A DNA stretch of 64,000 bases from Streptomyces piniterrae (GTDB taxonomy: Bacteria > Actinomycetota > Actinomycetes > Streptomycetales > Streptomycetaceae). The stretch lies in NCBI RefSeq assembly GCF_005048155.1, contig NZ_SUMB01000004.1, positions 496,001-560,000 on the forward strand. The letters are read 5' to 3'. Shown in pieces: positions 1 to 8,281 of this stretch. Made by a program: the position numbers and the translations under genes. Below the pieces are notes generated by a model, which was given only the letters and a program-made list of their open reading frames with translations, had not been told where the DNA came from and did not search any database. How positions within the stretch are numbered: position 1 is the stretch's first letter; each line of letters begins with the position of its first letter.

Positions 1-248
1 AGCGTGCCCCCGGCGGGGCGCAGCACGGTGGCCAGCGCCCGGATGAGGGTGGTCTTGCCCGCCCCGTTGGGGCCGAGCAGACCGTGTACCCCGGTGCCGA
101 GCGACAGGTCGAGCCCGTCGACGGCCAGGTGTTTCCTGCCGACTCCGACCTTCAGCCCAGTGGCCCGGATCTCCCAGGCGTAGGCCGTCGGTGCGATGTC
201 GGCCGCGTTGACCGCGGGCATGGGGTGATGGTCCTTTCCGATGGTCAT
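1..248 (-). CDS. ABC transporter ATP-binding protein (partial, N-terminal end)
   Basis: The first 82 residues of an ABC transporter ATPase; the rest lies beyond the left edge. The Walker A motif GPNGAGKTT is clear at about residues 60-68, after a short beta-strand region. The start ATG overlaps the TGA of the upstream zf-HC2 gene (ATGA), so the two are translationally coupled. ABC proteins of this kind bind and hydrolyse ATP to drive a membrane permease. The permease would be expected just outside the window. Substrate unknown. The residues before the ATPase core (about 30) are poor in motif content. Confidence 0.9.
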   Translation of the reverse strand, partial: MTIGKDHHPMPAVNAADIAPTAYAWEIRATGLKVGVGRKHLAVDGLDLSLGTGVHGLLGPNGAGKTTLIRALATVLRPAGGT

Positions 249-1063
249 CGATGGGCTCCCAGCACGGAGTACGTGCCCCTGCGGGTGATCACGACGCCGA
301 TGCCGAGCGCGAAGATCAGTCCCCACATGGGCAGCCCACCGGTGTGCAGGACGAAGGTCGTACGGTTGGTGACCAGGGTCGGTGCCACGACGAGGGCGGC
401 CCACCCGGCCACCAGCACAACGGCGGCGCGGGTCACGCCGATGACACCGCCGAGCGCCAGGGTCGTCGAGGCGAAGGCCAGGCAGGGCAGCAGCCACTGA
501 GCCACCATCACCCCCGTCGCCCAGCCGCCCACCAGCAGCGCGGGGAGCACCACGGCGAGCACGGACGCGGTGCGCCGCAGCACCAGATACAGTCCGGCCC
601 TTGGCGCCGCTGCCGTCAGCTCGTACGCCGGGTCGAGACCACGCGACCAGGACGCCGCGACTCCCAGCACCGGCAGAACAGGGGCGAGCAGCAACACGAG
701 TGACACCTCGTCGGAGCCGTTGCCCACCAGGTCGAGCAGGAGCGCGAGCAAGGTCACGCTCATGACCATGGCCAGCCACGGCACCATCGTGGGCGTCAGC
801 CACCCGGACAGCCACGCGGACCAGTGCCGTCGGCGCGGCACCGGCGCGACGGCCGCCAGCTGGGGTTCGAGGCCGGACCACACCGTGTCGACCAGTGCCG
901 TCACGGCCGGCGCCCCGGCCGTGACGGCGGCCGACAGCCGGTCACGGCACACCCCGCACATCTCCATGTGGGCCTCCAGAGCCCACACCTCGTCGGCGGC
1001 GATATCCGTGTCGCCGCGCGCGTAACCGTCGATGATCCGCATCGACACGTGTTCCACGCTCAT
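245..1063 (-). CDS. zf-HC2 (putative anti-sigma) multi-pass membrane protein
   Basis: 272 residues. The N-terminal domain carries the HxxxCxxC zinc-binding signature of zf-HC2/ZAS anti-sigma factors (HMEMCGVC at about residues 33-40). About six hydrophobic segments follow from residue ~95 to the C-terminus, ending in a short basic tail. The chosen ATG overlaps the stop of the upstream sigma factor by ATGA, and its own stop overlaps the ABC ATPase start. A zinc-containing domain fused to a membrane body next to an ECF sigma factor is the expected layout of a membrane-bound sensor that holds the sigma factor. The multi-pass body could also act as part of the ABC transporter. The partner assignment is inferred from position only. 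Confidence 0.85.
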   Translation of the reverse strand: MSVEHVSMRIIDGYARGDTDIAADEVWALEAHMEMCGVCRDRLSAAVTAGAPAVTALVDTVWSGLEPQLAAVAPVPRRRHWSAWLSGWLTPTMVPWLAMVMSVTLLALLLDLVGNGSDEVSLVLLLAPVLPVLGVAASWSRGLDPAYELTAAAPRAGLYLVLRRTASVLAVVLPALLVGGWATGVMVAQWLLPCLAFASTTLALGGVIGVTRAAVVLVAGWAALVVAPTLVTNRTTFVLHTGGLPMWGLIFALGIGVVITRRGTYSVLGAHR

Positions 1064-1677
1064 GACAGCGCCTCCCGCATCGCGGTCCTGGCCCGGCGGG
1101 CACGGGTCTTGACCGTGCCCTCGGGCAGCCCCAGCAGGGCCGCGGTCTCCCGGACGGTCAGCCCGTCGAGGACCATGGCCTGCAATACCTGGCTGAGTTC
1201 CGGTGCCAGGCGCCGCAGCGCGTCGCCGACGTCCCCGCCGACGGTCGCCGCGAGCGCCTCCTCCTCGGCGGCGGGCGCCACGTCGGCGAGCGCTGCCGCG
1301 GTCGGCGGCTCGGCGTGGTGGGCCCTGCGCCGGAAGGCGTCGACGAGGCGGCGTGCCGCGATCGTCCACAGCCATCCGACGGCCGTCCCGCCGACCGAGG
1401 CCCCCGCGAACGCGCCCGCCGCGCGCCACACCGCCAGATACGTCTCCTGCATGACCTCGGCGACGATCTGCTCGTCCGCGCAGCGTCGGCGCAGCCGCAC
1501 CGCCATCCACGGCGACGTACGTCGGTACAGCTCCTCGAACGCGGCACGGTCGCCTCTGCCCACCAGCCGGACGAGATGCTCCTCGTCCGGCTCGCCCGGT
1601 GCCTTCCTGACTGATCTCACACCCTCTAGACGCCCGGCCCGGACGCCGGGTTTTCGCCTCGGTGTGATCCCCGTCAT
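1060..1677 (-). CDS. ECF-type RNA polymerase sigma factor
   Basis: About 205 residues from the ATG at 1677; a GTG at 1620 is an alternative start. Region 2 is visible (EEHLVRLVGRGDRAAFEELYRRT, then VMQETYLAVWR), as is region 4 with its helix-turn-helix near the C-terminus (LTVRETAALLGLPEGTVKTRARRARTAMRE). This is the standard two-domain ECF architecture. The gene leads a three-gene overlapping unit with the zf-HC2 protein and the ABC ATPase, so it probably controls that unit and answers to the membrane protein. The frame stays open upstream to 1836, but that part overlaps the tail of another gene and is not needed. Confidence 0.92.
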   Translation of the reverse strand: MTGITPRRKPGVRAGRLEGVRSVRKAPGEPDEEHLVRLVGRGDRAAFEELYRRTSPWMAVRLRRRCADEQIVAEVMQETYLAVWRAAGAFAGASVGGTAVGWLWTIAARRLVDAFRRRAHHAEPPTAAALADVAPAAEEEALAATVGGDVGDALRRLAPELSQVLQAMVLDGLTVRETAALLGLPEGTVKTRARRARTAMREALS

Positions 1678-1742
1678 ACACAGGGTTCCCGGGAGCCCCA
1701 GTCCGACGGAGTTGCCCCGCCTCGGGCGGTCGGCAGCGGGAC

Positions 1743-2346
1743 TCAGCCCGAGCTGCGCTGATGGGGCACAGACAGCGGCTCGTGGTGATGCCAGATCAGG
1801 AACCGGTCTTCGCGACGGAGTTCCGCGATGCCCCACTCAAGCCGGATCACGCCTCTGTCCATGGAGCAGGCGTAGGCGACGAGAACGAGACCGCGTCAGG
1901 GGCAGTTGCCCTAGATCGCGATGCACCTCGGCCTCTGTGACGTCTTCGAGGCCCAGATCGAGTTCGCCTTGCATGGGCTCCGGCCCGTGCCGACGTATCA
2001 GGTCGGCACGAAGGCCGGCTGCACGCCGCAGTCGCGCTGCGGTCACCGGCACGTCTGTCTTGGCGTATCGGATGGGGTAGATCACGTGATCGGCGACGAT
2101 CATCACGGTTCGGCCCTGAAGGCGGACGGCCGTGGCGCCGGAAAGATGCTCAAGGCCGGCGGCCAGTTCCTCGAACTGGACAGCATGCAGACCGTGTCCG
2201 TAGGCCTCGAGGGTCTGCGTGTGTACGCCCTGATGGCCGTCCCGCGCTCTCTCGTGTGCTCGCGTCAGGCACACAGGTATCACTTCGGCGAGTGGTCCGG
2301 CCAGATCGGCGAATGTCTCACGCGCCCAAGGTGTCGACGAAGTCAC
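1743..2346 (-). pseudogene. frameshifted conserved hypothetical protein
   Basis: The likely start is the GTG at 2346, with a GGAGGGGAAGGG box upstream. The reading frame runs well to about residue 150 (through ELDLGLEDVTEAEVHRDLGQLPLT) and then degenerates into arginine-rich text. The next frame, from about 1895 down to a TGA at 1743, reads as natural protein (LVLVAYACSMDRGVIRLEWG, then RFLIWHHHEPL). Joining the two frames near 1890-1898 gives a protein of about 200 residues, so one base is apparently missing. It may be real decay or a sequence error. I do not recognise a named domain. The protein looks soluble, with no signal peptide or membrane segment. Confidence 0.6.
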
Positions 2347-2861
2347 GTAGTACCGCCCTTCCCCTCCAGGCGCGCAACGCCAGAGCAGCATGCGAACCAC
2401 CGTGGGGTACAGCCGACGAGGCGGGCAAGTGCGCACGAGGGGCGCAGCGACGCAGCGCGCCACATCAGCGGCTGAGCACTGGTGCGTCGCGCGCAGTTGC
2501 CGATGCCGGCTGAAGTCGGCTGGCCCTGCACATGCGCCGGAAGCATGCAGACCGGCGGTTGCGGGTCGGCATCACCGACGGCTGTGCGGCTGCGCGAAAG
2601 GGGGCCTGGACGACGTCCGGCTCGCAGGACGAACACGGTCGCGGCATGGTGATCACCCACATTATTGCCACCGCGTACGGCACCCGCAGCCACGAGGACG
2701 ACAGCACGCACTGGGCCCCCGCCACGACGGAGAACCCGGCTTCCAGGCCCGCTGGCCAGCCGTCACGAATCACCTGAACGCCGATCCGGCCGCCCGTGCC
2801 TGCCACGCGTGATCGGTCGTTAACTCACGACCAGTACCTGCGATTTTGAAGGAGACCCCAG
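2347..2861. other. gene-poor stretch with no supported gene
   Basis: About 500 bp between the frameshifted gene and the EF-hand gene. Short open frames occur on both strands, but their translations are rich in Arg, Pro and Ser in the way of shadow frames, and none has a credible ribosome binding site or recognisable domain. The last 40 bp should hold the promoter of the EF-hand gene. I see no clear repeat or hairpin. Confidence 0.5.
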
Positions 2862-3062
2862 ATGAATGCCGACAAGCGCGCAGCCTTCAACGAGATCGAC
2901 ACCGACGGAGACGGATTCATCACCGCCGACGAATTCAAGGCGTCTCTCCAGACCGACAGCGGGAAAGTCTCGGACAAGAACGCCGAGATGATCGTTCGGA
3001 TGGCCGACGAGAACGGCGATCAGAAGATCAACTTCGACGAGTACACCAAGTTCGCCCGCTGA
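2862..3062 (+). CDS. small EF-hand calcium-binding protein (CabD-like)
   Basis: 66 residues, preceded by AAGGAGA about 8 bases before the ATG. It has two EF-hand loops: DTDGDGFITADE (residues ~14-25), with the canonical D-x-D-x-D-G-x-I-x-x-x-E spacing, and DENGDQKINFDE (~49-60). A pair of EF-hands folds into one calcium-binding lobe. Streptomycetes carry several such 65-75 residue calmodulin-like Cab proteins, which are cytoplasmic Ca2+ binders or buffers. No signal peptide or membrane segment. It stands alone, followed by a hairpin terminator. Calcium binding is well supported by the motifs; any target protein is unknown. Confidence 0.93.
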   Translation: MNADKRAAFNEIDTDGDGFITADEFKASLQTDSGKVSDKNAEMIVRMADENGDQKINFDEYTKFAR

Positions 3063-3073
3063 GTCGGCATACG

Positions 3074-3109
3074 AGGGCGGCCCCGGTCTCATCGGACCGT
3101 GGCCGCCCT
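3074..3109 (+). terminator. hairpin terminator after EF-hand gene
   Basis: Arms AGGGCGGCC (3074-3082) and GGCCGCCCT (3101-3109) pair perfectly over 9 bp, with an 18-base loop that can pair further (CCGGTC/GACCG). It starts 12 bases after the EF-hand stop codon. There is no U-tract beyond a TT, as is common in Streptomyces. Confidence 0.75.
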
Positions 3110-3413
3110 TAGCGCTGCTATCCGGCCGCGTGCAGCCCGAGCGGTCTTCTGGCGCCGTCTCGCCCGTCAGGCAGCCCTCGGCGCCGCCGGTGCGGCCGGT
3201 TCGGGGGGCGTGAGTCTTCTGTTGTGGTGGCTGCGGGGAAGCTAGGGCATAGCCGATGGGCATGCGTGGACGCGGCGAAGGTTGCCGCTCCCGGTTCGCG
3301 CCGGGAATTCGGAGTGAGGCGCGGATCACCCGCAGCGTCACCTCCGATCCGGGACGCCCCCGTCCCGGTTCTGCTTGGCTGGTGGCTTCGACGATCACAG
3401 GGGGTTTTCCCAA
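3110..3413. other. intergenic, no supported gene
   Basis: About 300 bp between the terminator of the EF-hand gene and the DUF6506 gene. Long open frames on the minus strand cover this stretch, but they run antisense through both neighbouring genes and look like GC-bias artefacts. The promoter of the downstream gene should lie near the right end; no convincing -10/-35 pair was picked out. Confidence 0.4.
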
Positions 3414-3713
3414 ATGGCGCTCACACACTGGGGATTCATCTACACGGCGGCCGGCAGTTCCGAAGGCGGCGATGTCAGTGTCGTGGACACGGGTAAGTGC
3501 CGCACCGTCCTTGTGGGGGTGGCGAAGCCCGAGGAAGGGGTCGAGGTCGCGCGGCGTCTGGTGGGCGAGGGCGTGCAACTGATCGAGCTGTGCGGAGGGT
3601 TCGGGCCGGTTTGGGCCGGCCGCATCATCGAGGCGATCGATGGTGCGGTCCCCGTGGGCACGGTCGGCTACGGGCCTGAAGCAGTCGATCAGGTGCACGC
3701 GATCTTCTCCTGA
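3414..3713 (+). CDS. DUF6506 family protein
   Basis: 99 residues from the ATG at 3414, with a GGGGG box about 10 bases upstream. The frame is open to 3375, but the upstream part adds no conserved sequence. Recognised by overall pattern: an opening MALTHWGFIYTA, a middle LVGEGVQLIELCGGFGPVW and a closing VPVGTVGYGPEAVDQ. Short soluble alpha/beta protein with one cysteine in the LCGGFGP motif, which could be a ligand or catalytic site. Function of the family is not known to me. A hairpin follows the stop. Confidence 0.75.
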   Translation: MALTHWGFIYTAAGSSEGGDVSVVDTGKCRTVLVGVAKPEEGVEVARRLVGEGVQLIELCGGFGPVWAGRIIEAIDGAVPVGTVGYGPEAVDQVHAIFS

Positions 3714-3719
3714 TCGCAA

Positions 3720-3747
3720 GCCGCCCCTACTTACGGGGGGAGGCGGC
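3720..3747. terminator. possible bidirectional terminator hairpin
   Basis: GCCGCC (3720-3725) pairs with GGCGGC (3742-3747), and the inner CC/GG bases allow extension with a bulge. It sits between two convergent genes (DUF6506 ending at 3713, methyltransferase ending at 3801), the position expected for a shared terminator. Confidence 0.5.
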
Positions 3748-3800
3748 CATCTGGATCCGTAGCTCCGCCCCACCACACGATCCCGGCTCGGGACAGGTCC

Positions 3801-4628
3801 TCAGGATCCGTCCGCCGGGCGGCGGCCCCAGGCGGAGATCATCGGCGCGGTGGCCAGATCGAGGCCGCCCGCGGCGAGGTTGGCCAGGTGGCGGTCGACC
3901 TCCTCGTCAGTGGCCAACCCCGCGGCAACGAGCTTGTCGCGGAGCTGGCGGACGGTGGCCTCCTCCAGCACGGTGGACGCGGGTGAGGTGACCGGGAAGT
4001 AGCCATCGGCCTCGACGTCGGCGAGTCCGGCCTCGCGCAGCAGCCGCGGCAGCTTGCGCCCGTACGCCAGGTCCGCTCCGCGCTGCCGCAGCAGCTCGCG
4101 GAAGCCACGGCGCAGCCTGTTGGCCAGCTCCTGCTCGGGCCCGTACTCGTCGGGGCAGATCAGCGGCTGCAACGCCGTGTCGCCGTCCTCAAGCACCAGC
4201 CACCCTCCGGGGCGCAGCGCCTCGACCATCGACCGCAGGGCCTTGTCGCGGTCGACGACGTGGACCAGCACGAGCCGGGCGTGGATCAGGTCGAACGGTC
4301 CCCCGGCCGGGGGTGCCTCGGCCGCCACGTCGTGGCGCAGCACCTCGAAGCCTGCTTCCTCTTCCTTCCGCATCCAGGAGGTGTCGATGTCGGTGGCCAC
4401 CACATGCCCGGTCGGGCCGACGCGCTCGGCCAGCCAGGCCGGCACCGTGGGCCCACCGGAGCCGATCTCCCAGCATCGCCACCCCTCGCCGACCCCGACC
4501 GTCTCGAAGTGCCGGAACGTCGACGGGTCGAAGAGCGCCGACAGTGCGGTGAACCGCTCCCCCGCCTCGGCCTGCCGATTGTCCAGGAGGTAGCCCTCGT
4601 CGAAAGTGTCCCGCGTTTCCCGTGCCAC
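3801..4628 (-). CDS. class I SAM-dependent methyltransferase
   Basis: 275 residues, GTG start. The SAM-binding motif I is WEIGSGGPTVPAWLAERV (about residues 53-70), followed by the acidic motif II VVATDID and the post-I sequence DLIHARLVLVHV typical of small-molecule methyltransferases; motif III reads ALRPGGWLVLED. It should transfer a methyl group from SAM to a small metabolite; the substrate cannot be read from sequence. The C-terminal third is helical and acidic, probably forming the substrate lid. It lies alone, downstream of the nadC pair on the same strand but 170 bp away, so separate transcription is likely. Confidence 0.88.
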   Translation of the reverse strand: MARETRDTFDEGYLLDNRQAEAGERFTALSALFDPSTFRHFETVGVGEGWRCWEIGSGGPTVPAWLAERVGPTGHVVATDIDTSWMRKEEEAGFEVLRHDVAAEAPPAGGPFDLIHARLVLVHVVDRDKALRSMVEALRPGGWLVLEDGDTALQPLICPDEYGPEQELANRLRRGFRELLRQRGADLAYGRKLPRLLREAGLADVEADGYFPVTSPASTVLEEATVRQLRDKLVAAGLATDEEVDRHLANLAAGGLDLATAPMISAWGRRPADGS

Positions 4629-4801
4629 GGTTCCATCAACTCCTCTTCCCTATCGGTAAGTTCCGCAGGCGCAGCTGCCCCGGCAACCGGCGCCGCGCCC
4701 GGGTTCCACCGGGGCCCAGACCGATCACGGAGAGACGCCCTTGCCCCGCATCTTGATCACCACTCGGGGCGGGCCCCGGCACTTCACGGCCACGGCCAGT
4801 G

Positions 4802-5239
4802 TCAACGCTCCGGCGTGCTCGGGCGCCAAGGGGCGTCGGGGCGAGTCGGGCGTGCGTCGGCGGAGAGCCTGAGCGCGTAAACGCTGCTGTCCGTGTCGTC
4901 GAGGACGGGTCCTAGGTGGTGATGGTGATGGCCTGTCATTCCGAGATAGTGATGGCCCGTCATATGGCACCAGGCAGGCAAGCCGAGCGGGGCGGCGGGA
5001 TCGGTCGCGATGACATGTACGACGGTGTTCGGCTCGGCTTGGGCGATCGCGGCCCGGAGCCGTATGAGGAGCGTGACACAGAGCAGTCCGGTGCCGTCGA
5101 CGATGATGTCCGCTTCCGGGGCGGGGCCGGGCTCGGCCGGGGATGGGTTCCCGCCCGGCTCGGCCGGGGATGGGTTCCCGCCGGGCTCGCCCGGGGATGG
5201 GTCCCCACCGCCGGGCTGCGTCGGCGATGGGTCGCTCAC
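4802..5239 (-). CDS. TusA-like sulfurtransferase with proline-rich repeat N-terminus
   Basis: 145 residues, GTG start overlapping the nadC stop (GTGA), so coupled to nadC. Residues 1-42 are low-complexity repeats of GG(N/D)PSP(A/G)EPG. From about residue 44 a TusA/SirA-like fold appears (DIIVDGTGLLCVTLLIRL, then VVHVIATDPAA and LPAWCHMTGHHYLG). TusA proteins carry persulfide sulfur on a CPxP cysteine. Here the N-terminal cysteine is in GLLCVTLLI, so the usual CPxP is changed. A histidine cluster (HHHHH) follows the AWCHMTGH motif and could bind metal. Sulfur carriage next to an NAD biosynthesis gene is suggestive but unproven. Confidence 0.7.
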   Translation of the reverse strand: MSDPSPTQPGGGDPSPGEPGGNPSPAEPGGNPSPAEPGPAPEADIIVDGTGLLCVTLLIRLRAAIAQAEPNTVVHVIATDPAAPLGLPAWCHMTGHHYLGMTGHHHHHLGPVLDDTDSSVYALRLSADARPTRPDAPWRPSTPER

Positions 5240-5240
5240 G
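5130..5240. repeat. 27-bp tandem repeat inside a coding region
   Basis: Four head-to-tail units of about 27 bp (the third is 30 bp), each beginning GGCTCG or GGCTGC and holding GGGATGGGT. They encode the PSPAEPGGN repeats of the TusA-like protein. Units 1 and 2 differ by about one base, which points to recent duplication. Unit length is a multiple of three, so copy-number change preserves the frame. Confidence 0.85.
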
Positions 5241-6111
5241 GCCGGGTCGTCCCGATCAGCAGCATGCTCAGGTCCAGTCCGGGGGCGCTGTGCGTCAGAG
5301 CGCCGACGGAGACCATGTCCACACCGGCCTCGGCGATCGGCCTCAGCCGCTCCGGGGTAATTCCTCCGGAGGCCTCCAGGACGACTCCGTGACCAGGGGC
5401 GATCTCCTGCCGGGCCTGGACGACCTGCCTGATCTCGGCCACCGTCATGTTGTCCAGCATGATCCAGGGCACCCGCGCATGCAGCGCCTCCACCGCTTCT
5501 GCCACGGTCTCCACCTCGACATCGATGAGCATGTCGCGGCCCTCGGCGGCCATTCCGGCGCGGACCGCGTGGATCGCCGCGGCGACGCCGCCGGAAGCCG
5601 CGATGTGGTTCTCCTTGAGCAGCACCATCGCCGACAGATCGAGCCGATGGCTGCTGCCGCCCCCGGAAGCGACTGCGTATTTGTCGAGAGCTCGCAGCCC
5701 GGGGGCCGTCTTGCGGGTGTCGAGGACTTTGACACCCAGGTCGGCGACCAGGTCGACGTACTTCTTCGTCAACGTGGCTATGCCGCAGATGCGTTGCAGG
5801 AAGTTGAGTACGGTGCGTTCCCCGGTGATCAGGCTGCGCGCCTCGCCCGTGAGGCGGACCACCGGCTCGCCGAGTGGGACGAGCGTCCCTTCCGGGACCA
5901 GTTCTTCCACCTCGACCGTGGGGTCGAGCCGGCCGAACACCTCGGCAACGATCGGCAGCCCGCTGATCACTCCGGCCTGCTTGGCCTTGATCTCGGCCTT
6001 CGCAGGCAGTCCCGCGGGCACACTCCAGCGGGTGGTGACGTCATCGTGGGCCCCGTCCTCGGCAAGTGCGAGCGCGACGGCCTCACGGGCCGCCGATAAA
6101 GGGAAATCCAT
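5236..6111 (-). CDS. nadC: quinolinate phosphoribosyltransferase (carboxylating)
   Basis: 291 residues from the ATG at 6111, which follows GTGAGGAAGCC. It makes nicotinate mononucleotide from quinolinate and phosphoribosyl pyrophosphate, releasing CO2, in de novo NAD synthesis in the cytoplasm. Family hallmarks are RTVLNFLQRICGIAT, the catalytic-region VLDTRKTAPGLRALDKYAV with Arg/Lys residues that bind the dicarboxylate, LLKENHI, and the TIM-barrel end ASGGITPERL, AGVDMVSVGALTHS. Length is normal. nadA and nadB, its usual partners, are not beside it. Instead it overlaps a TusA-like gene. Function is secure by family. Confidence 0.95.
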   Translation of the reverse strand: MDFPLSAAREAVALALAEDGAHDDVTTRWSVPAGLPAKAEIKAKQAGVISGLPIVAEVFGRLDPTVEVEELVPEGTLVPLGEPVVRLTGEARSLITGERTVLNFLQRICGIATLTKKYVDLVADLGVKVLDTRKTAPGLRALDKYAVASGGGSSHRLDLSAMVLLKENHIAASGGVAAAIHAVRAGMAAEGRDMLIDVEVETVAEAVEALHARVPWIMLDNMTVAEIRQVVQARQEIAPGHGVVLEASGGITPERLRPIAEAGVDMVSVGALTHSAPGLDLSMLLIGTTRP

Positions 6112-6321
6112 GGCTTCCTCACTTCCGCCCGGCTGCGTGGGAGCCGGTCTGCGCACCGTGCAGCAGTGGTTGTCAACGGTCACGGTATTTCCAAGGACTT
6201 CAATGAACACGGTATTCCCCGGAGTTCAGGGGAGCCGTTCGGGGAGCCTGAAGAACCGGGAAGGGACAGTCATGACGATCGTGGCGATCGTGACGTGACG
6301 GTCGTGATCGTGACGGTCGTG

Positions 6322-7140
6322 TCAGGCGGACGGGGCCGCTTCGGTGGCCAGGCGGGCGAGCACGGCGCGGATCAGGGCGTTGACCACGGCAGGCTGTTCC
6401 TGATGCGGCATATGGCCCGCCCGCTCGATCACATGCAACTCACCGTACGGAGCCAGCTCGGCCAGCGTCCGGGAGACCTCCAGGGGGATCTCGGTATCGA
6501 GCCGGCCGTGCGCGAAGAACACGGGGACCGCCAACCGGCCAATCGTCTCGCGCATGTCGTGCGACGCGGTATCGGCGAACAACTCGTCGATGAACACGCC
6601 TGATTGAAGGATCCGCTGTACGGTCTGCCGCGCCAGGTCCGGGTCCGCTCCGGGGCCGAACCACCGTGGGACCCAGTCGGCCAGGGCCGCCGCGCGATCG
6701 GCGGCGAGTGCCGTCCGCAGCGAGCGTACGGGCTCGGACATGCCCGCCTGGCTCAGCCAGTAACCGGTCCCATTGACCGACACGACACCGGCCACCCGCT
6801 CCGGCGACCTGAGCGCCCCCTCCAGGGCGAAGTTCGCGCCCACCGAGCTGCCCACCAACAGGGCCCGGTCCAGCGCCAGTACGTCCATCAGGCCCAGGAT
6901 GTCGGCAACGTTGGCGGCAATCGTGTTTCCGGCGGCGGGCTGGTCGGTGCGGCCGCAGCCCCGCCAGTCCACGGTCACCACTCGGTGGTCGGCGGCCAGA
7001 TCGGCCTCCTGGGCGTCCCACACCCGGCCACTGGTGCCCCAGCCATGCAGGAACAGCACCGGCATCCCGGTCCCATGGGCCCTATCAGCCCCCTTGTCCG
7101 TGTGGAACAGCCGGATCCCGTTCACGGTGGCGTACGGCAT
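6322..7140 (-). CDS. alpha/beta fold hydrolase
   Basis: 272 residues from the ATG at 7140, preceded by GAGAGGGG; an upstream extension to 7365 is open but overlaps the LysR gene. Motifs in order: oxyanion-hole HGWG (~residue 34), nucleophile elbow GSSVG (Ser ~98), the acid in HGRLD, and the catalytic histidine in ERAGHMPHQEQP near the C-terminus. The WRGCGRTDQP loop is like haloperoxidase/esterase members. It should hydrolyse a small ester, lactone or similar bond; the substrate is unknown. It is divergent from a LysR regulator with a palindrome between them, which probably controls it. Confidence 0.9.
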   Translation of the reverse strand: MPYATVNGIRLFHTDKGADRAHGTGMPVLFLHGWGTSGRVWDAQEADLAADHRVVTVDWRGCGRTDQPAAGNTIAANVADILGLMDVLALDRALLVGSSVGANFALEGALRSPERVAGVVSVNGTGYWLSQAGMSEPVRSLRTALAADRAAALADWVPRWFGPGADPDLARQTVQRILQSGVFIDELFADTASHDMRETIGRLAVPVFFAHGRLDTEIPLEVSRTLAELAPYGELHVIERAGHMPHQEQPAVVNALIRAVLARLATEAAPSA

Positions 7141-7247
7141 CGTCACGCCCCTCTCTCGTGTGCACCGCCCCCTGTTGGCCGCGGTGTTGAGCAGGGCCAG
7201 TTCACCGCGGTGCCACGTCCCGACCAAGACCCACTTCACCCGTACTC

Positions 7248-7266
7248 TCATCACGAACCGTGATGA
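7248..7266. promoter_or_regulatory. LysR-type operator palindrome (ATC-N9-GAT)
   Basis: TCATCACG-AAC-CGTGATGA is a perfect inverted repeat of 8-bp arms around 3 bases. It contains the ATC-N9-GAT core and fits the T-N11-A rule of LysR boxes. It lies 22 bp before the LysR start and about 108 bp before the hydrolase start, in the divergent intergenic region. This is the likely binding site for autoregulation and hydrolase control. Confidence 0.8.
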
Positions 7267-7287
7267 ATTTGGAGAGGGGAGGCGGGA

Positions 7288-8202
7288 ATGGAACTGCGCC
7301 AGGTCCGCTATTTCGTAGCCGTCGCCGAAGAACTGCACTTCGGCCGCGCCGCCGAGAGACTGCACATCGTCCAGCCGACCGTCAGCCAGCAGATCCGGCG
7401 CCTGGAACGCGAACTCGGGCTGGACCTGTTCGACCGCACCACCCGCCAGGTCACCCTCACCGACGCCGGCGCCGCCCTTCTACCGCACGCCCGTACCATC
7501 CTGGCCTCGGAACAAGCGGCACTCCACGCGATGGCCGGCCTTCGGACCACCAAGTCCGCAGTACTGCGCATCGGCACCAGCGTCGGCCTCGGAGCACGCC
7601 TCGAACACATCCTGACGACTCTGACGGACCGCTCCCCGGAACTCACCGTGGAGCTGGTGAGCTCCACATCCACCGCCCGACTGCAGGCCGTACGCGACGG
7701 CGAACTGGACGCGGCCTTCGTCCGCGGACTGACGCACAGCCCCGGCCTGGACCTCATCCCGGTCTGGAAGGACGCCCTGGTGGCGGCGCTCCCCGCCACG
7801 CATCCCCTGGCCGCCCACCCCACGGTGCCCCTCGCCGAACTCGCCGGCATCCCACTGCGCATCGTTCCCCGCGAGGCCAACCCGCAACTCGTCGACCTGG
7901 TCACCGGAGCGTGCAGGAACGCCGGGTTCGAACCCGTCCTCGGCCCCGCCTTCACCACCGACCAGGACACCCTCGCTGCCATCGCGACCGGCAAGCCCAG
8001 CTGGACCGTCTTCTACGCCGCCCAAGCCCAACATCTGCCGACCGGCCGCACCGTCTTCCGCCCCTTCGCCCCACCCGGCCTGACCGCCGAAACCTGCCTG
8101 GCCGTCCACCCCGCCACGCCCGCACGCCGTCTGAGCGCCCTTCTCGACGCCTGCCGCACTCCGGATACCAACAGCGCCGCCCCCGATGCGGGAGCGGTCT
8201 GA
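7288..8202 (+). CDS. LysR-family transcriptional regulator
   Basis: 304 residues, ATG preceded by GGAGAGGGGAGG. The N-terminal winged helix-turn-helix is classic: ELRQVRYFVAVAEELHFGRAAERLHIVQPTVSQQIRRLERELG, then LFDRTTRQVTLTDAG (residues 2-64). The effector-binding periplasmic-binding-protein-like domain spans about residues 90-295. LysR proteins usually bind a pathway metabolite and activate a divergent gene while repressing themselves. Here the divergent gene is an alpha/beta hydrolase and the shared region carries a perfect LysR box. The inducer is unknown. Confidence 0.95.
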   Translation: MELRQVRYFVAVAEELHFGRAAERLHIVQPTVSQQIRRLERELGLDLFDRTTRQVTLTDAGAALLPHARTILASEQAALHAMAGLRTTKSAVLRIGTSVGLGARLEHILTTLTDRSPELTVELVSSTSTARLQAVRDGELDAAFVRGLTHSPGLDLIPVWKDALVAALPATHPLAAHPTVPLAELAGIPLRIVPREANPQLVDLVTGACRNAGFEPVLGPAFTTDQDTLAAIATGKPSWTVFYAAQAQHLPTGRTVFRPFAPPGLTAETCLAVHPATPARRLSALLDACRTPDTNSAAPDAGAV

Positions 8203-8281
8203 GCGCTCTGAGCGGCCTGAGCACCAGCACCCGACCTGATACCGAACGGTCGCACAACAGCTGAGGTACCTGCCATATCTC

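Noticed and set aside
2820..3776. 318-codon open frame on the minus strand
   Set aside because: It runs antisense across the EF-hand and DUF6506 genes, has no domain and shows the Arg/Pro/His composition of a GC-bias shadow frame.
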